Positions 8,956-18,168 of a stretch of DNA of 64,000 bases are shown piece after piece (position 1 is the stretch's first letter; each line of letters begins with the position of its first letter). A program made the position numbers and the translations under genes. The DNA is from Prevotella vespertina (GTDB lineage Bacteria; Bacteroidota; Bacteroidia; Bacteroidales; Bacteroidaceae), in contig NZ_VVIQ01000011.1 in NCBI RefSeq assembly GCF_009728485.1, positions 26,399-90,398 of the forward strand, given 5' to 3'. The notes beneath the pieces are model-generated. The model had not been told where the DNA came from, did no database searches, and saw nothing but the letters and a program-made list of their open reading frames with translations.

Positions 8956-10392
8956 ATGGTCTTTTCGGATTTATTCTTTTTATTTGTATTCTTACCTCTT
9001 TTCATGCTTTGTTATATGCTTTCCAATGTATGTGACAAGCAATTACGGCCAAATTCTACCAACAAAACAGCTGTAAGAAATGCAACTCTTGTCGTTTTCT
9101 CATTGATATTCTATGCTTGGGGAGAGCCCATGTATGTATTCTTGATGATAATCAGTGTCTTTATAAACTACCTCGTAGGAATAGGCATTGAACGTCAGGA
9201 AAAACATCGCAAGTTTGCGCTTATTATAGGATTAATATGTAATCTTATAATCCTTGGAACCTTCAAGTATGCTGGATTCTTTGCTGAGGTCTTATGTTCT
9301 GTTGGTCTAACTGTTCCTATTCCAAGAATCTCTTTGCCTATTGGAATTAGCTTTTACACCTTTCAAAGCATATCTTATCTAATCGACGTCTACCGCCGGC
9401 AAGCTTCTAGTCAACGCCGTTTTGTTGATCTTCTACTCTATGTTTCCATGTTCCCACAGCTTATCGCTGGTCCAATTGTGCGTTATGACCTTGTGGCAAA
9501 GGAAATAAATGACCGTCATATAACCCGTCATGACTTTGTAGAAGGTAGTTATCGTTTCTTTATCGGATTAGGTAAAAAGGTCATTCTAGCCAATCAGTTC
9601 TCTGAAATAGCCAATCAGTTCCTTCAAGGCGAACTATCTGGTTTAACCATGCAAGGCGCTTGGGTGGGTATAATAGCCTTCACTTTGCAAATCTTCTTTG
9701 ACTTTAGTGGATATAGCGATATGGCTATTGGCTTAGGACGTTGTCTTGGTTTCCACTTTGCAGAGAACTTTGATCATCCCTATTGTAGCCGTTCTATTAC
9801 CGAATTCTGGCGTAAGTGGCACATGTCACTAGGTAGTTTTTTCCGTGATTATGTCTATATTCCACTTGGAGGTAATCGCCGTCATCAAGCCTTAAATATC
9901 TTTGTTGTATGGTTTCTGACGGGTATGTGGCATGGAGCTAGTTGGAACTTTATCATCTGGGGTGTGTATTTTGGTATTATAGTTACGCTAGAGAAATACA
10001 CCTTATTAAAGGTGATTCGATATATTCCTCGTGTCGTTTTGCATTTATATAGTTTGTTGTTAATTATAATAGGATGGGGCATCTTCTATTTTACAGACTT
10101 CACTCACATGCAGAGATTCTTCCTTTCTCTCTTTGGACAAAGGGCGGTTACTTCTGATTTCTCAGCCCAAACAGCCTTATTCAATAACTTCTGGTTGTGG
10201 ATAGCAGGTCTTGTTTTCTGTCTACCAGTATATGATTTTCTTTCCAAACGATTTGCTTCTATAGGTTCAACCACTACCCAACATAATTTAGCAACAGCCA
10301 CCCGATTGGTGATATCATTATGTCTACTCTTCCTAAGTGTGGCTCTCTTGGTTGGTGCAACCAATAATGCATTTATTTATACACGCTTTTAA
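8956..10392 (+). CDS. MBOAT-family O-acyltransferase (AlgI/DltB-like)
   Basis: Integral membrane protein of 478 residues with about ten to twelve hydrophobic segments. The MBOAT core is clear: the catalytic His326 in GMWHGASWNF, preceded by the conserved EFWRKWHMSLGSFFRDYVY block. AlgI-type proteins pass acetyl groups across the inner membrane to a periplasmic SGNH or AlgX/DHHW-type partner. Both partner types are encoded next to it. The substrate glycan cannot be told from the sequence. Confidence 0.92.
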   Translation: MVFSDLFFLFVFLPLFMLCYMLSNVCDKQLRPNSTNKTAVRNATLVVFSLIFYAWGEPMYVFLMIISVFINYLVGIGIERQEKHRKFALIIGLICNLIILGTFKYAGFFAEVLCSVGLTVPIPRISLPIGISFYTFQSISYLIDVYRRQASSQRRFVDLLLYVSMFPQLIAGPIVRYDLVAKEINDRHITRHDFVEGSYRFFIGLGKKVILANQFSEIANQFLQGELSGLTMQGAWVGIIAFTLQIFFDFSGYSDMAIGLGRCLGFHFAENFDHPYCSRSITEFWRKWHMSLGSFFRDYVYIPLGGNRRHQALNIFVVWFLTGMWHGASWNFIIWGVYFGIIVTLEKYTLLKVIRYIPRVVLHLYSLLLIIIGWGIFYFTDFTHMQRFFLSLFGQRAVTSDFSAQTALFNNFWLWIAGLVFCLPVYDFLSKRFASIGSTTTQHNLATATRLVISLCLLFLSVALLVGATNNAFIYTRF

Positions 10393-10404
10393 TTGATTGA
10401 TAAT

Positions 10405-11421
10405 ATGAAGAGATATATTCTTTTAGTCGTTAGTTTGGTTACGCTCTCATGCTCTTTTCTGCATGCACAACAGGTTCTTAAAGGGCGCAATGGTAATATT
10501 GTTGTAAAGAAAGACTCCCTACTTCGTGCCATGACAGCCTTTACTAGTCCAGCAACTGGGGGTAGTTGGTATTCGGAGGCAGTCAACGCTTATCAAGAAG
10601 CATTGGGAGATAATGTACAAGTTTATAGCATGATAGTACCCACTTCTACGGCTTATTATTGGCCAGAAAACTATCAAGGAGTAGCCAATTTGCCACAACG
10701 TCCAGTCATTCAAAATATGTATGACAAGATGAATAATAGGATTAAAAAGATTGATTTATGGGACTTGTTAGAATGTCATAAGGCTGAGAACATCTATGCA
10801 AGAACGGATCATCATTGGTTGCCATTGGGGGCTTATTATGCAGCTGAACTCTTTGCGCAGGTAGCCAAAGTTCCTTTCCGCCCACTATCTGCTTATGACA
10901 AGCATGTTATTCATCGTTTTGTTGGGAGTATGGCACGCTTCTCTGGGATTGCTCAGTTGCGTCAATCGCCTGAAGACTTTGTATTCTATACTCCAACCGA
11001 TAGTTCTTATACAACCACATACGTCGAACATATATTACAAAACAAGCAGGTTGTTGGTGTAAAACCAGCTTATGAAGGAAAGTTCTTCTTTGCTTATGGC
11101 GATGGAAACGGCAATGCTTATTGTACTTTCATGGGGGGAGATATTCGTACAACACATGTTGCCACGGGAGTAAAGAATGGTCGACGACTACTTGTTATAA
11201 AGGATAGCTTTGGTAATGCAATCCCTGGTTACCTCTTCTATTCATTTGAAGATCTATACGTTGTAGACTTTCGTTATTTCCAAGAAAACATTTTAGAGTA
11301 TATTCGTGAACACCAGATAACGGACTTACTCATCGTGAATAATATTCAACATGCTTATACACGAACCACTGCGCGTTCGTTAGTTGAGATGTTAGAACGC
11401 CCAACAACACATAAAGACTGA
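10405..11421 (+). CDS. DHHW-family protein, short form
   Basis: Protein of 338 residues. I start it at ATG 10405, just after the MBOAT stop; the frame has an in-frame TTG at 10393, but the ATG gives a clean signal peptide (ending FLHAQ). The family motif DHHW is at 135-138, in TDHHWLPLGAYYAA, and a C-terminal KDSFGNA block is present. These resemble AlgX/AlgJ-type SGNH-like domains that place acetyl groups on polysaccharide. It lacks the N-terminal membrane anchor region present in the next gene, so it is probably a periplasmic paralogue. Confidence 0.75.
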   Translation: MKRYILLVVSLVTLSCSFLHAQQVLKGRNGNIVVKKDSLLRAMTAFTSPATGGSWYSEAVNAYQEALGDNVQVYSMIVPTSTAYYWPENYQGVANLPQRPVIQNMYDKMNNRIKKIDLWDLLECHKAENIYARTDHHWLPLGAYYAAELFAQVAKVPFRPLSAYDKHVIHRFVGSMARFSGIAQLRQSPEDFVFYTPTDSSYTTTYVEHILQNKQVVGVKPAYEGKFFFAYGDGNGNAYCTFMGGDIRTTHVATGVKNGRRLLVIKDSFGNAIPGYLFYSFEDLYVVDFRYFQENILEYIREHQITDLLIVNNIQHAYTRTTARSLVEMLERPTTHKD

Positions 11422-11423
11422 TT

Positions 11424-12746
11424 ATGAAACAAGACAATATCTATATCGTTGTAATATCTATCGCATTCTTTGTTCTGACCTGTATCTTCAATTTTCTACC
11501 ACGTAGCACATACTCTGCTCTGGAAAAGCGTGACCTTAAACAGTTTCCTGCTTACTCCTTGGAGGATGTGAAATCGGGTGACTTTACAAAGAATATTAAT
11601 TCCTGGTTTAGCGATAGTGAGCCTTTTCGTGACTTCTTCATGCAGGTGAGTATGAAACAGAAGGATCTTCTTGGAATTACAAAGATGGGTGAAGAGAAGG
11701 TGAAGTTTCATGCTTCTGTTGCCACAGGGAAGGCTACGAATAATCCAATGGATGAGAGTGGAGATAATGGAAGAGAGATAGAAGGGTACAAGAATACGTC
11801 TACTGCCAATGAAAATGCTAAGATTGCTAACCTCGGAATCGTCATCGTTGGCAGTGGTAAAGAGGTGCGTGCACTAATGGCGTATGGTGGTGGTGCAGAA
11901 GGAGGAGTGGCTTATGCTGAGGCTGCTAATACTTATAAGAAAGCCTTTGGATCGAAAGTGAATGTGTATAGTATGGTCATTCCAACTGCTATAGAGTTCT
12001 ATTGTCCAGAACAGGCAAAGAGTTGTACACATAGTCAGAGTGCCACTATCACGAACATTTATCACCATTTAGCAAAGGATGTGCAGGCTGTTAACGTATA
12101 TACTCCTATCGGGAAACATGCGAAAGAGCCAATCTATTTGCGTACAGATCACCATTGGGCACCACTTGGAGCATACTATGCTGCACAGGAGTTTGCACGT
12201 GTGGCAAAGGTGCCGTTCCGCACACTTAGCAGCTATGAAAAGCGTGTTGTGCATGGTTATGTGGGGAGTATGTATGGTTAGGCACATGATATTTCGTTAA
12301 AGAATGCACCGGAAGATTTCGTCTTTTATGTACCTAAGGATGTGAAGTATACCACCCTTTATCAAGAGTATAAACTCGATAAGGACTATAATATTCAGGG
12401 TGAAGGTCGGAGTTTCGAAGGGCAATTCTTCGTCCATTATAGGGATGGTAGCAGTGGGGCTTATTGCACGTTTATGGGTGGAGATGCGAAGATTACGACC
12501 ATTACAACATCCACGCATAATGGAAGGAGATTGTTAATTCTGAAGGATAGTTTCGGTAATGCACTCCCTGGTTATCTGTTTTATAGCTTCGAACAGATAT
12601 TTGTTGTGGATAGTCGTTACTTCGCAAAGAATATGAAACAATATGTTCGTGAGAACAAGGTGACAGATATTCTTTTTGCTTATAATATCTTTAATGCTTA
12701 CTCAACAAAGGTTGCGAATAAATTAGAAAGTCTACTTGATCAATAA
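11424..12746 (+). pseudogene. Second DHHW protein, interrupted by one in-frame TAG
   Basis: One continuous frame of about 440 codons broken by a single TAG at 12279-12281. The upstream part has an N-terminal membrane anchor, then a region ending in TDHHWAPLGAYYAA (Asp242). The downstream part continues in the same frame without any shift and ends like its paralogue (KDSFGNALPGYLFYSFE). At the stop, the paralogue reads GSMARFSG where this copy reads GSMYG-stop. The rest of both halves is well conserved, so the mutation is recent, a sequencing error, or a site of readthrough. The start is 2 bases after the preceding stop. Confidence 0.85.
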
Positions 12747-12759
12747 AGCTAATGATTAT

Positions 12760-12806
12760 TCCCATCATGAATTGAGATATGCTCAGCATGATGGGATTCT
12801 TGTTTT
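12760..12806 (+). terminator. Terminator after the acylation gene run
   Basis: Perfect 9-bp stem CCCATCATG / CATGATGGG, 17-nt loop, then a T-rich tail (TTCTTGTTTTT). It closes the six-gene run. Confidence 0.75.
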
Positions 12807-12854
12807 TATAGGCGTCCGTGCTCTTTATTAATAATAGGTTTGGGTTGGTTAGGA

Positions 12855-12940
12855 TAAAGAAGAGGCTTCTCTGTATTTGAAGAGAGCCTCTCTTTACATA
12901 GAGGAAGGCCTTTTTTTGTATTGAAGAAAGCCTTCCGTAG
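12855..12940. repeat. 22-bp periodic array, GCC family, copy 2
   Basis: Four units. The central GC dinucleotide falls at 12865, 12886, 12908 and 12930, that is 21, 22 and 22 bp apart. Each core lies in a small near-palindrome such as AGAGAGCCTCTCT, and units alternate between the GGC and GCC orientation. Confidence 0.75.
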
Positions 12941-13113
12941 AATCCACCTATTATTTACTTCAATTAGATGTCATGTTTTGTTAACTTGTCAACTAGTCTA
13001 CTCGTGACTTAAACGAATCTAATTTTAAAATTACATCCAATGCTTTTCTCTTTTTCTGCCAATATGTCAGTTGTATGCCATTGGCACATCCTTTGTCTAA
13101 TAGTAGGCGTATG

Positions 13114-13176
13114 ACGCTGTGAAAGCTAGCTAATCTAGCCCAGCGAGATAGCTTCGGCTGTCTTGAAGAACAGCGT
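13114..13176 (+). ncRNA. Three-way-junction leader RNA of dnaK
   Basis: A compact fold can be drawn by eye. P1 closes the element with ACGCTGT (13114-13120) and ACAGCGT (13170-13176). P2 is GCTAG (13125-13129) / CTAGC (13135-13139) with a 5-nt loop. P3 is AGATAGC (13146-13152) / GCTGTCT (13157-13163), capped by a TTCG tetraloop. It lies 45 bases upstream of the dnaK ATG and probably belongs to its 5' leader. It could be a thermosensor, a regulatory switch, or a stability element. No known family is recognised. Confidence 0.45.
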
Positions 13177-13221
13177 GTTATAGCATTTAAATAGTAAATA
13201 ATAATAAAAGAATATACAATT

Positions 13222-15126
13222 ATGGGAAAGATTATTGGAATTGACTTAGGAACAACAAACTCTTGTGTTGCTGTATTTGAAGGTAACGAGCCAGTAGTAA
13301 TTGCTAACAGCGAAGGTAAGCGTACAACACCTTCTGTTGTAGGCTTCGTTGAAGGTGGCGAACGTAAGGTAGGTGACCCTGCTAAGCGTCAGGCTATCAC
13401 AAACCCAGAGAAGACCATCTACTCTATTAAGCGTTTCATGGGTGAGACCTACGACCAGTGTAAGAAAGAGGCTGAGCGTGTTCCATTCAAGGTTGTTAAT
13501 GAAGGTGGTTATCCACGTGTACAGATTGACGACCGCAAATATACTCCACAGGAGATTTCTGCTATGATTCTGCAGAAGATGAAGAAGACTGCTGAGGACT
13601 ACCTCGGCCAAGAAGTAACTGATGCAGTTATCACTGTACCTGCTTACTTCTCTGACTCACAGCGTCAGGCTACCAAAGAAGCTGGTCAGATTGCAGGTCT
13701 TAATGTACAGCGTATCGTGAATGAGCCTACTGCCGCAGCACTTGCTTACGGTGTTGATAAGGCTAATAAGGATATGAAGATTGCCGTATTCGACCTTGGT
13801 GGTGGTACGTTCGATATCTCTATCCTTGAGTTCGGTGGCGGTGTATTCGAGGTACTCTCTACAAATGGTGATACTCACCTTGGTGGTGATGACTTCGACC
13901 AAGTAATCATCGATTGGTTGGTTAATGGCTTTAAGGCTGAAGAAGGTGTTGACCTCACAAAGGATCCAATGGCAATGCAACGTCTGAAGGAGGCTGCTGA
14001 GAAGGCTAAGATAGAGTTGTCAAGCTCTTCTTCTACTGAGATTAACTTGCCTTACATCACTGCAGAAGGTGGCGTTCCAAAGCACTTGGTAAAGACTTTG
14101 ACTCGCTCACAGTTCGAGCAGTTGGCACATAGCCTTATCCAAGCTTGTCTCGTTCCATGCCAGAATGCTATCCGCGACGCTAAGTTGCAGACATCAGATA
14201 TCGATGAGGTTATCCTCGTAGGTGGTTCAAGCCGTATTCCTGCAGTGCAGACTTTGGTTAAGAACTATTTCGGTAAGGAGCCTTCAAAGGGTGTTAACCC
14301 TGATGAGGTGGTTGCTGTTGGTGCAGCTATTCAGGGTGCTATCCTTAATAAGGAGAGCGGTGTAGGCGATATCGTATTGCTCGACGTTACTCCATTGACC
14401 CTCGGTATCGAGACAATGGGTGGTGTGATGACAAAGCTTATCGATGCTAACTCTACTATCCCTTGCAAGAAGAGTGAAGTGTTCTCTACCGCAGCTGATA
14501 ACCAGACAGAGGTTACTATCCACGTTCTTCAAGGTGAGCGTCCAATGGCAGCACAGAACAAGTCTATCGGTCAGTTCAACTTGACAGGTATTGCTCCAGC
14601 TCGCCGTGGTGTTCCACAGATTGAGGTAACATTCGATATTGATGCTAACGGTATCCTCAACGTATCTGCTAAGGATAAGGCAACAGGTAAGGAGCAGAGC
14701 ATCCGCATCGAGGCTTCAAGCGGTTTGAGCGAGGATGAAATCAACCGTATGAAGGCTGAGGCTGAGCAGAACGCTGAGAACGACAAGAAGGAACGTGAGA
14801 AGATTGACAAGCTGAACCAGGCTGACTCAATGATCTTCACCACCGAGAACTTCTTGAAGGACAACGGTGATAAGATTCCTGCCGACCAGAAGTCAGGTAT
14901 CGAGTCTGCTCTCCAGCAGCTCAAGGATGCTCACAAGTCTGGTGACGTTGCAGCTATCGACACAGCTATCAACAACCTCAACACCGTTATGCAGGCAGCA
15001 TCACAGCAGATGTACAGCCAGGCAGGTGCACAGGCAGGTCCTCAGCCAGGCGCAGATGCTGGTCAGCAGGAGCAGCCAAAGCAGGATGACACCATCCAAG
15101 ATGCAGACTTTGAGGAAGTGAAGTAA
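13222..15126 (+). CDS. dnaK: Molecular chaperone DnaK (Hsp70)
   Basis: Protein of 634 residues with the phosphate-1 loop GIDLGTTNS (5-13), [11 protein letters not shown] in the ATPase domain, a substrate-binding domain, and a C-terminal helical lid that ends in a Gly/Ala/Gln-rich tail and EEVK. The first ten residues and length are as in other Hsp70s. It binds exposed hydrophobic stretches in nascent or stressed proteins with DnaJ and GrpE, neither of which is next to it. The gene is monocistronic, with a leader of uncertain length, a structured RNA element upstream, and a terminator 18 bases after the stop. Codon use is strongly biased toward high expression. Confidence 0.97.
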   Translation: MGKIIGIDLGTTNSCVAVFEGNEPVVIANSEGKRTTPSVVGFVEGGERKVGDPAKRQAITNPEKTIYSIKRFMGETYDQCKKEAERVPFKVVNEGGYPRVQIDDRKYTPQEISAMILQKMKKTAEDYLGQEVTDAVITVPAYFSDSQRQATKEAGQIAGLNVQRIVNEPTAAALAYGVDKANKDMKIAVFDLGGGTFDISILEFGGGVFEVLSTNGDTHLGGDDFDQVIIDWLVNGFKAEEGVDLTKDPMAMQRLKEAAEKAKIELSSSSSTEINLPYITAEGGVPKHLVKTLTRSQFEQLAHSLIQACLVPCQNAIRDAKLQTSDIDEVILVGGSSRIPAVQTLVKNYFGKEPSKGVNPDEVVAVGAAIQGAILNKESGVGDIVLLDVTPLTLGIETMGGVMTKLIDANSTIPCKKSEVFSTAADNQTEVTIHVLQGERPMAAQNKSIGQFNLTGIAPARRGVPQIEVTFDIDANGILNVSAKDKATGKEQSIRIEASSGLSEDEINRMKAEAEQNAENDKKEREKIDKLNQADSMIFTTENFLKDNGDKIPADQKSGIESALQQLKDAHKSGDVAAIDTAINNLNTVMQAASQQMYSQAGAQAGPQPGADAGQQEQPKQDDTIQDADFEEVK

Positions 15127-15143
15127 AATTAGAATAGAATAAT

Positions 15144-15178
15144 AATCCCAGTAGTTTAAAATATTACTGGGATTTTTT
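15144..15178 (+). terminator. Terminator after dnaK
   Basis: 10-bp stem AATCCCAGTA / TACTGGGATT with an 11-nt AT-rich loop and a T tract. Confidence 0.85.
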
Positions 15179-15191
15179 GTATTTTATTAAT

Positions 15192-15800
15192 ATGGAATGG
15201 GTAGAAGCATTTGAGTCTAAAGTAGAAGTAAAGCTTCCTGAGTCTTCTAAAAAGGCTAAGGATATTATTGAAAAGATAAAAGATAACTGGAAAGGAACTT
15301 TTCTTGATGGAGGTAAAATAATAAAAGAGGGGTTAAGGACGAAAAAGTTATTTGATTTATTGACAGAATTAGGAGATAAGCAAGGATATAAAGTCTATTC
15401 GCATAGTTTATCTGACGAATTTAGAAGTATCCCTGGTAATGATAAGTTCGTCAATAGAGAATGGATGTATGATTTGTGTTGGTATAGGGAAGATGAAACC
15501 TTTCTGTATGGTCTAAAAAGTTTAGATCTTGCGGTAGAATCAGAGTGGAGAAATAATAGAGGAGGAGATAAATATGGAGCTATTAAATATGATTTCCAGA
15601 AATTGTTAGTTGCAAACATGGGATTATGTTTAATGGTCTTTAAAGTTACAGAAGAGGGAAGGAAGAGTTTATCTACGTATTTTGAGCAAGTATATGAAAT
15701 ATATGAAGGTCATAAAAGTAATATCCTTTTTGTCGCATTCTCCCAAAGGGGGAAGACATTTTATTACAGTTACTTGTCTCCCAAGGGAAAAGACGTGTAA
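15192..15800 (+). CDS. Hypothetical protein, possible PD-(D/E)XK-like fold
   Basis: Protein of about 202 residues. I chose the ATG at 15192; the in-frame TTG at 15177 lies in the dnaK terminator. It is not a family I can name. The middle has MYDLCWY, then LAVESEW, then YDFQKLLVA, a spacing of an acidic residue, ExEW and DFxKLL that is seen in some small proteins with the restriction-endonuclease-like fold. This is a pattern resemblance only. The base composition looks more AT-rich than that of dnaK. It stands at the left end of the accessory region. Confidence 0.65.
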   Translation: MEWVEAFESKVEVKLPESSKKAKDIIEKIKDNWKGTFLDGGKIIKEGLRTKKLFDLLTELGDKQGYKVYSHSLSDEFRSIPGNDKFVNREWMYDLCWYREDETFLYGLKSLDLAVESEWRNNRGGDKYGAIKYDFQKLLVANMGLCLMVFKVTEEGRKSLSTYFEQVYEIYEGHKSNILFVAFSQRGKTFYYSYLSPKGKDV

Positions 15801-16148
15801 AGTATCTCGTTCTTTGGATTAACTTAAGTAATCATAAAACCCCAAACCTATTTCCCTTGAATAAGACAACAAATTAACCTGCGACTACGCACACAGTGCT
15901 GGCTCTCGCTGTGAGTCAGCCAGTGTTATTATAACACAACCTATAGACTTGCTCGGATAGAATAAGAATCAGTGAATAGGTCCAGAATCTGTATGTGGTA
16001 ATGAGTGCACAGTTTGACAATTCATGATAACTATTCCTATAATGAAATGTTTTGATGAAGAGTCTATTGTCTGTTATCATATCTTTACTCAACATGGGAT
16101 AATCTAAATCAAAAATATATCAGACATACAGTATTTTAAGTATATTAT
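15801..16148. other. Gene-free gap with one hairpin
   Basis: No gene seen. It holds the hairpin element at 15890-15935, listed separately, and AT-rich sequence without other structure. Confidence 0.5.
15890..15935 (+). repeat. Left copy of the CAGCCAGTGTT hairpin element
   Basis: CTGGCT (15899-15904) can pair with AGCCAG (15918-15923), with GTCAGCCAGTGTT on its right arm. The same right arm and similar following bases (ending CCTATA) recur at 17168-17215, on the other side of the CPBP gene. It may act as terminator for the preceding gene. Confidence 0.6.
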
Positions 16149-16180
16149 TTTGGCTCTTTGCGATGTAGGAAGTACATTTG
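16149..16180 (+). promoter_or_regulatory. CPBP gene promoter
   Basis: -33 TTTG (16149-16152) and -7 TACATTTG (16173-16180), spaced by 20 nt. The leader is about 80 nt. Confidence 0.65.
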
Positions 16181-16267
16181 TGACGATTTTGTAATACATT
16201 GGTTATTACTGTTCATGTACGTCTTGTTATTGACGTAATCACTGATTATTGATAGCATCAAAGCAAT

Positions 16268-17098
16268 ATGAAAGAAAACATCGTCATCAAGTATCGACAT
16301 ACGGTACTTTTCTATCTCTTAGCAACCTTTATCCCATGGATATTCTGGTTTGCTGCAAGTTATGTAAGTCATCATGTAGTTTATTCGGAAAGCACATGGG
16401 TAGCTCCATTGTTGGGGCTGGCAGGACTTTTCTTCCCAATGTTTCTGACCATTATTTTGGTTTTTCAACGTAAGGAACTACGGAAAGACTTTCTTGGGAG
16501 ATTCCTAAACTTGTCTTCCGATAAGTGGCAATATTATTTCACAGCCTGCCTACTGATGCCAGCAAGTATCTTGTGTGCTATGGCAGTTTCTCTGTTGTTC
16601 GGTTACAGTCCATCGCAATTCATTATTACAGGTCATTACACCTTTACTTCGGGTGTCTTTCCTGTATGGTTTCTCCTTATTCTTGCACCTACACTTGAGG
16701 AACTTGCGTGGCATGGTTATGGAACAGACTGTCTCCGTTCTCGAATGAGTCTCTTCAAAACATCTATGCTGTTTGCAGCTTATTGGGCAGTTTGGCATTT
16801 TCCCCTTGCAGGTATTAAGGGTTATTATCACGCTAATGTGGTGAGTGAGGGCTGGCTTTATAGTCTGAACTTCATCGTGAGTATTTTCCCTTTTGTTATC
16901 TTGATGAATTGGCTTTATTATAAAACCAACCGAAATATCCTCGTAGCTATTATCTTTCACATTACGGCAGGTTATTTCAATGAAATATTTGCAACTCACC
17001 CCGATAGCAAGTGTATACAGACGGTATTACTGCTTATCGTGTCTGTTATCATTGTAGTTAAAGAACGTCGACTGTTCTTTAGCCGAGCGTTGGAGTAG
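16268..17098 (+). CDS. CPBP-family intramembrane metalloprotease
   Basis: Membrane protein of 276 residues with about eight hydrophobic segments. CPBP (Abi/CAAX-like) motifs are present: EELAWHG with Glu144-Glu145, a His in the second motif (YWAVWHFPL), and a third motif IFHITAGYFNE. Family members cleave or process membrane-bound peptides, and some serve bacteriocin self-immunity. A decayed partial copy of this gene lies at 24630-24915. The gene is bracketed by two related hairpin elements. Confidence 0.85.
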   Translation: MKENIVIKYRHTVLFYLLATFIPWIFWFAASYVSHHVVYSESTWVAPLLGLAGLFFPMFLTIILVFQRKELRKDFLGRFLNLSSDKWQYYFTACLLMPASILCAMAVSLLFGYSPSQFIITGHYTFTSGVFPVWFLLILAPTLEELAWHGYGTDCLRSRMSLFKTSMLFAAYWAVWHFPLAGIKGYYHANVVSEGWLYSLNFIVSIFPFVILMNWLYYKTNRNILVAIIFHITAGYFNEIFATHPDSKCIQTVLLLIVSVIIVVKERRLFFSRALE

Positions 17099-17167
17099 AG
17101 TGGTACTCACCTCAAGATATTTAAATCTTAGTTCCAAGAAGAATACAATTATTTAGGTATTAACTGT

Positions 17168-17215
17168 ACACTGGCTGGCACTCACAGAGAGTCAGCCAGT
17201 GTTTGTATTATACAG
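17168..17215 (+). repeat. Right copy of the CAGCCAGTGTT hairpin element
   Basis: ACACTGGCT (17168-17176) pairs perfectly with AGCCAGTGT (17194-17202). It shares its right arm and the following bases with the element at 15890-15935. It lies 70 bases after the CPBP stop and can serve as its terminator. Confidence 0.7.
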
Positions 17216-17300
17216 CCTATATAATGCTTGATGTGAACGCGAAAATGTTATTTACTCTTTTCTGTAAATCTCTTATCTACTACACTAAGTTTGAAAACGG

Positions 17301-17385
17301 TTTGCTGTCATTTTTAACATTTGCTGCAGATGCTTGTTTGTCAGAATGTTAGAATAGGTAAAAGGCTGACAGTAGTGACAGCAAA
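17301..17385. repeat. Left TGCTGTCA inverted boxes
   Basis: TTTGCTGTCA (17301-17310) and its perfect inverse TGACAGCAAA (17376-17385) enclose 65 bp. The right end carries a second, 9-bp-spaced half-match, CTGACAGTA followed by GTGACAGCA. Similar boxes lie on the far side of the VapE gene. Confidence 0.55.
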
Positions 17386-17407
17386 ATAAAAATAATTCGT
17401 GAAAAAC

Positions 17408-17439
17408 TTGACAAGGGGTATCTCTGTGTTGTATCTTTG
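17408..17439 (+). promoter_or_regulatory. Promoter of the DUF6078-like gene
   Basis: -33 TTG (17408-17410) and -7 TATCTTTG (17432-17439), spaced by 21 nt. Between this and the ATG, AAGGAAGA (17451-17458) can pair with TCTTCCTT (17500-17507), which is followed by T residues. This may be a leader hairpin or attenuator. Confidence 0.65.
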
Positions 17440-17539
17440 CAAGCAGAAATAAGGAAGAATAACGACACGCTAAGTGTGATTTCCTACAAACTAACCGCAT
17501 CTTCCTTTTTGAATTTATTTTTCTTAAATCATTCTATTT

Positions 17540-17962
17540 ATGTGTACAGATTTTTCTAACATGCCCAAAGACTGGGCAGTGTGCTTTATGCACGATTGTA
17601 TTCTCAAAGAGCAGTGCCTACGTTATTATGCGGCTAAGACACTCTCTATTAGCCAACATTCAGCATTGACCGTTCTTCCCTCTACTCGTTCTGGCAATAG
17701 CTGTAAGGAGTTTCACACAATGAAGAAAGAACGATTGGCGTGGGGATTCTCGCACCTTTTCGATGATGTGAAGCATAGTGACTACCACTCTCTGCGTAGT
17801 ACTATGGAGAGTCATTTCGGAAGTCGCTTTGTTTATTATCGTTACCATCGAGGAATTAATAAACTGAGTGAGGGTGAACAGAAATGGGTTGACAAACTCT
17901 TCCAGCATTATGGCTATGCTACCCCACGTGTTTATGATAACTACCAGACGTGCTGGAAATAA
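17540..17962 (+). CDS. Small Cys-containing protein, DUF6078-like
   Basis: Protein of 140 residues without signal peptide. It has an N-terminal cluster of cysteines (CFMHDCILKEQCLRYYAA) and a middle KKERLAWGFSHLF segment. The pattern resembles small DUF6078 proteins of Bacteroidales. The cysteine spacing could bind metal. It is followed on the same strand, after about 430 bases, by a VapE-type gene, and the pair is bracketed by TGCTGTCA boxes. The function is unknown. Confidence 0.6.
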   Translation: MCTDFSNMPKDWAVCFMHDCILKEQCLRYYAAKTLSISQHSALTVLPSTRSGNSCKEFHTMKKERLAWGFSHLFDDVKHSDYHSLRSTMESHFGSRFVYYRYHRGINKLSEGEQKWVDKLFQHYGYATPRVYDNYQTCWK

Positions 17963-18102
17963 TAGTTGTGCTTTCGGGAAGGAGTTAAGGAGTGAAAGGG
18001 AGTAATAGGAGTTAAGACATTAGCACGTTTTGTAAGAGAAAGAAAAGGTAACCTTTGCGTTACGAAGTTGATATAGTAATCTGTTATAGAGGTCTTGTTT
18101 CT

Positions 18103-18168
18103 GTGGTGCTAACGCTCCGCACATCATGTGTTGATGCTCCGCACGTGTGGTGCTGGTGGACAGGATAA
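18103..18168. repeat. 22-bp periodic array, GCTCCGCAC family
   Basis: GCTCCGCAC recurs at 18114 and 18136 (22 bp), and GTGGTGCT at 18103 and 18147 (44 bp). This gives about three degenerate units of 22 bp, directly followed by the 66-bp array. Confidence 0.6.

Noticed and set aside
10393..10404. TTG start for the first DHHW gene
   Set aside because: It directly follows the MBOAT stop, and ATG 10405 gives a proper signal peptide.
13114..13176. tRNA gene
   Set aside because: Three stems but no anticodon arm of the right length, no T-loop consensus and no CCA-side acceptor; too short (63 nt).
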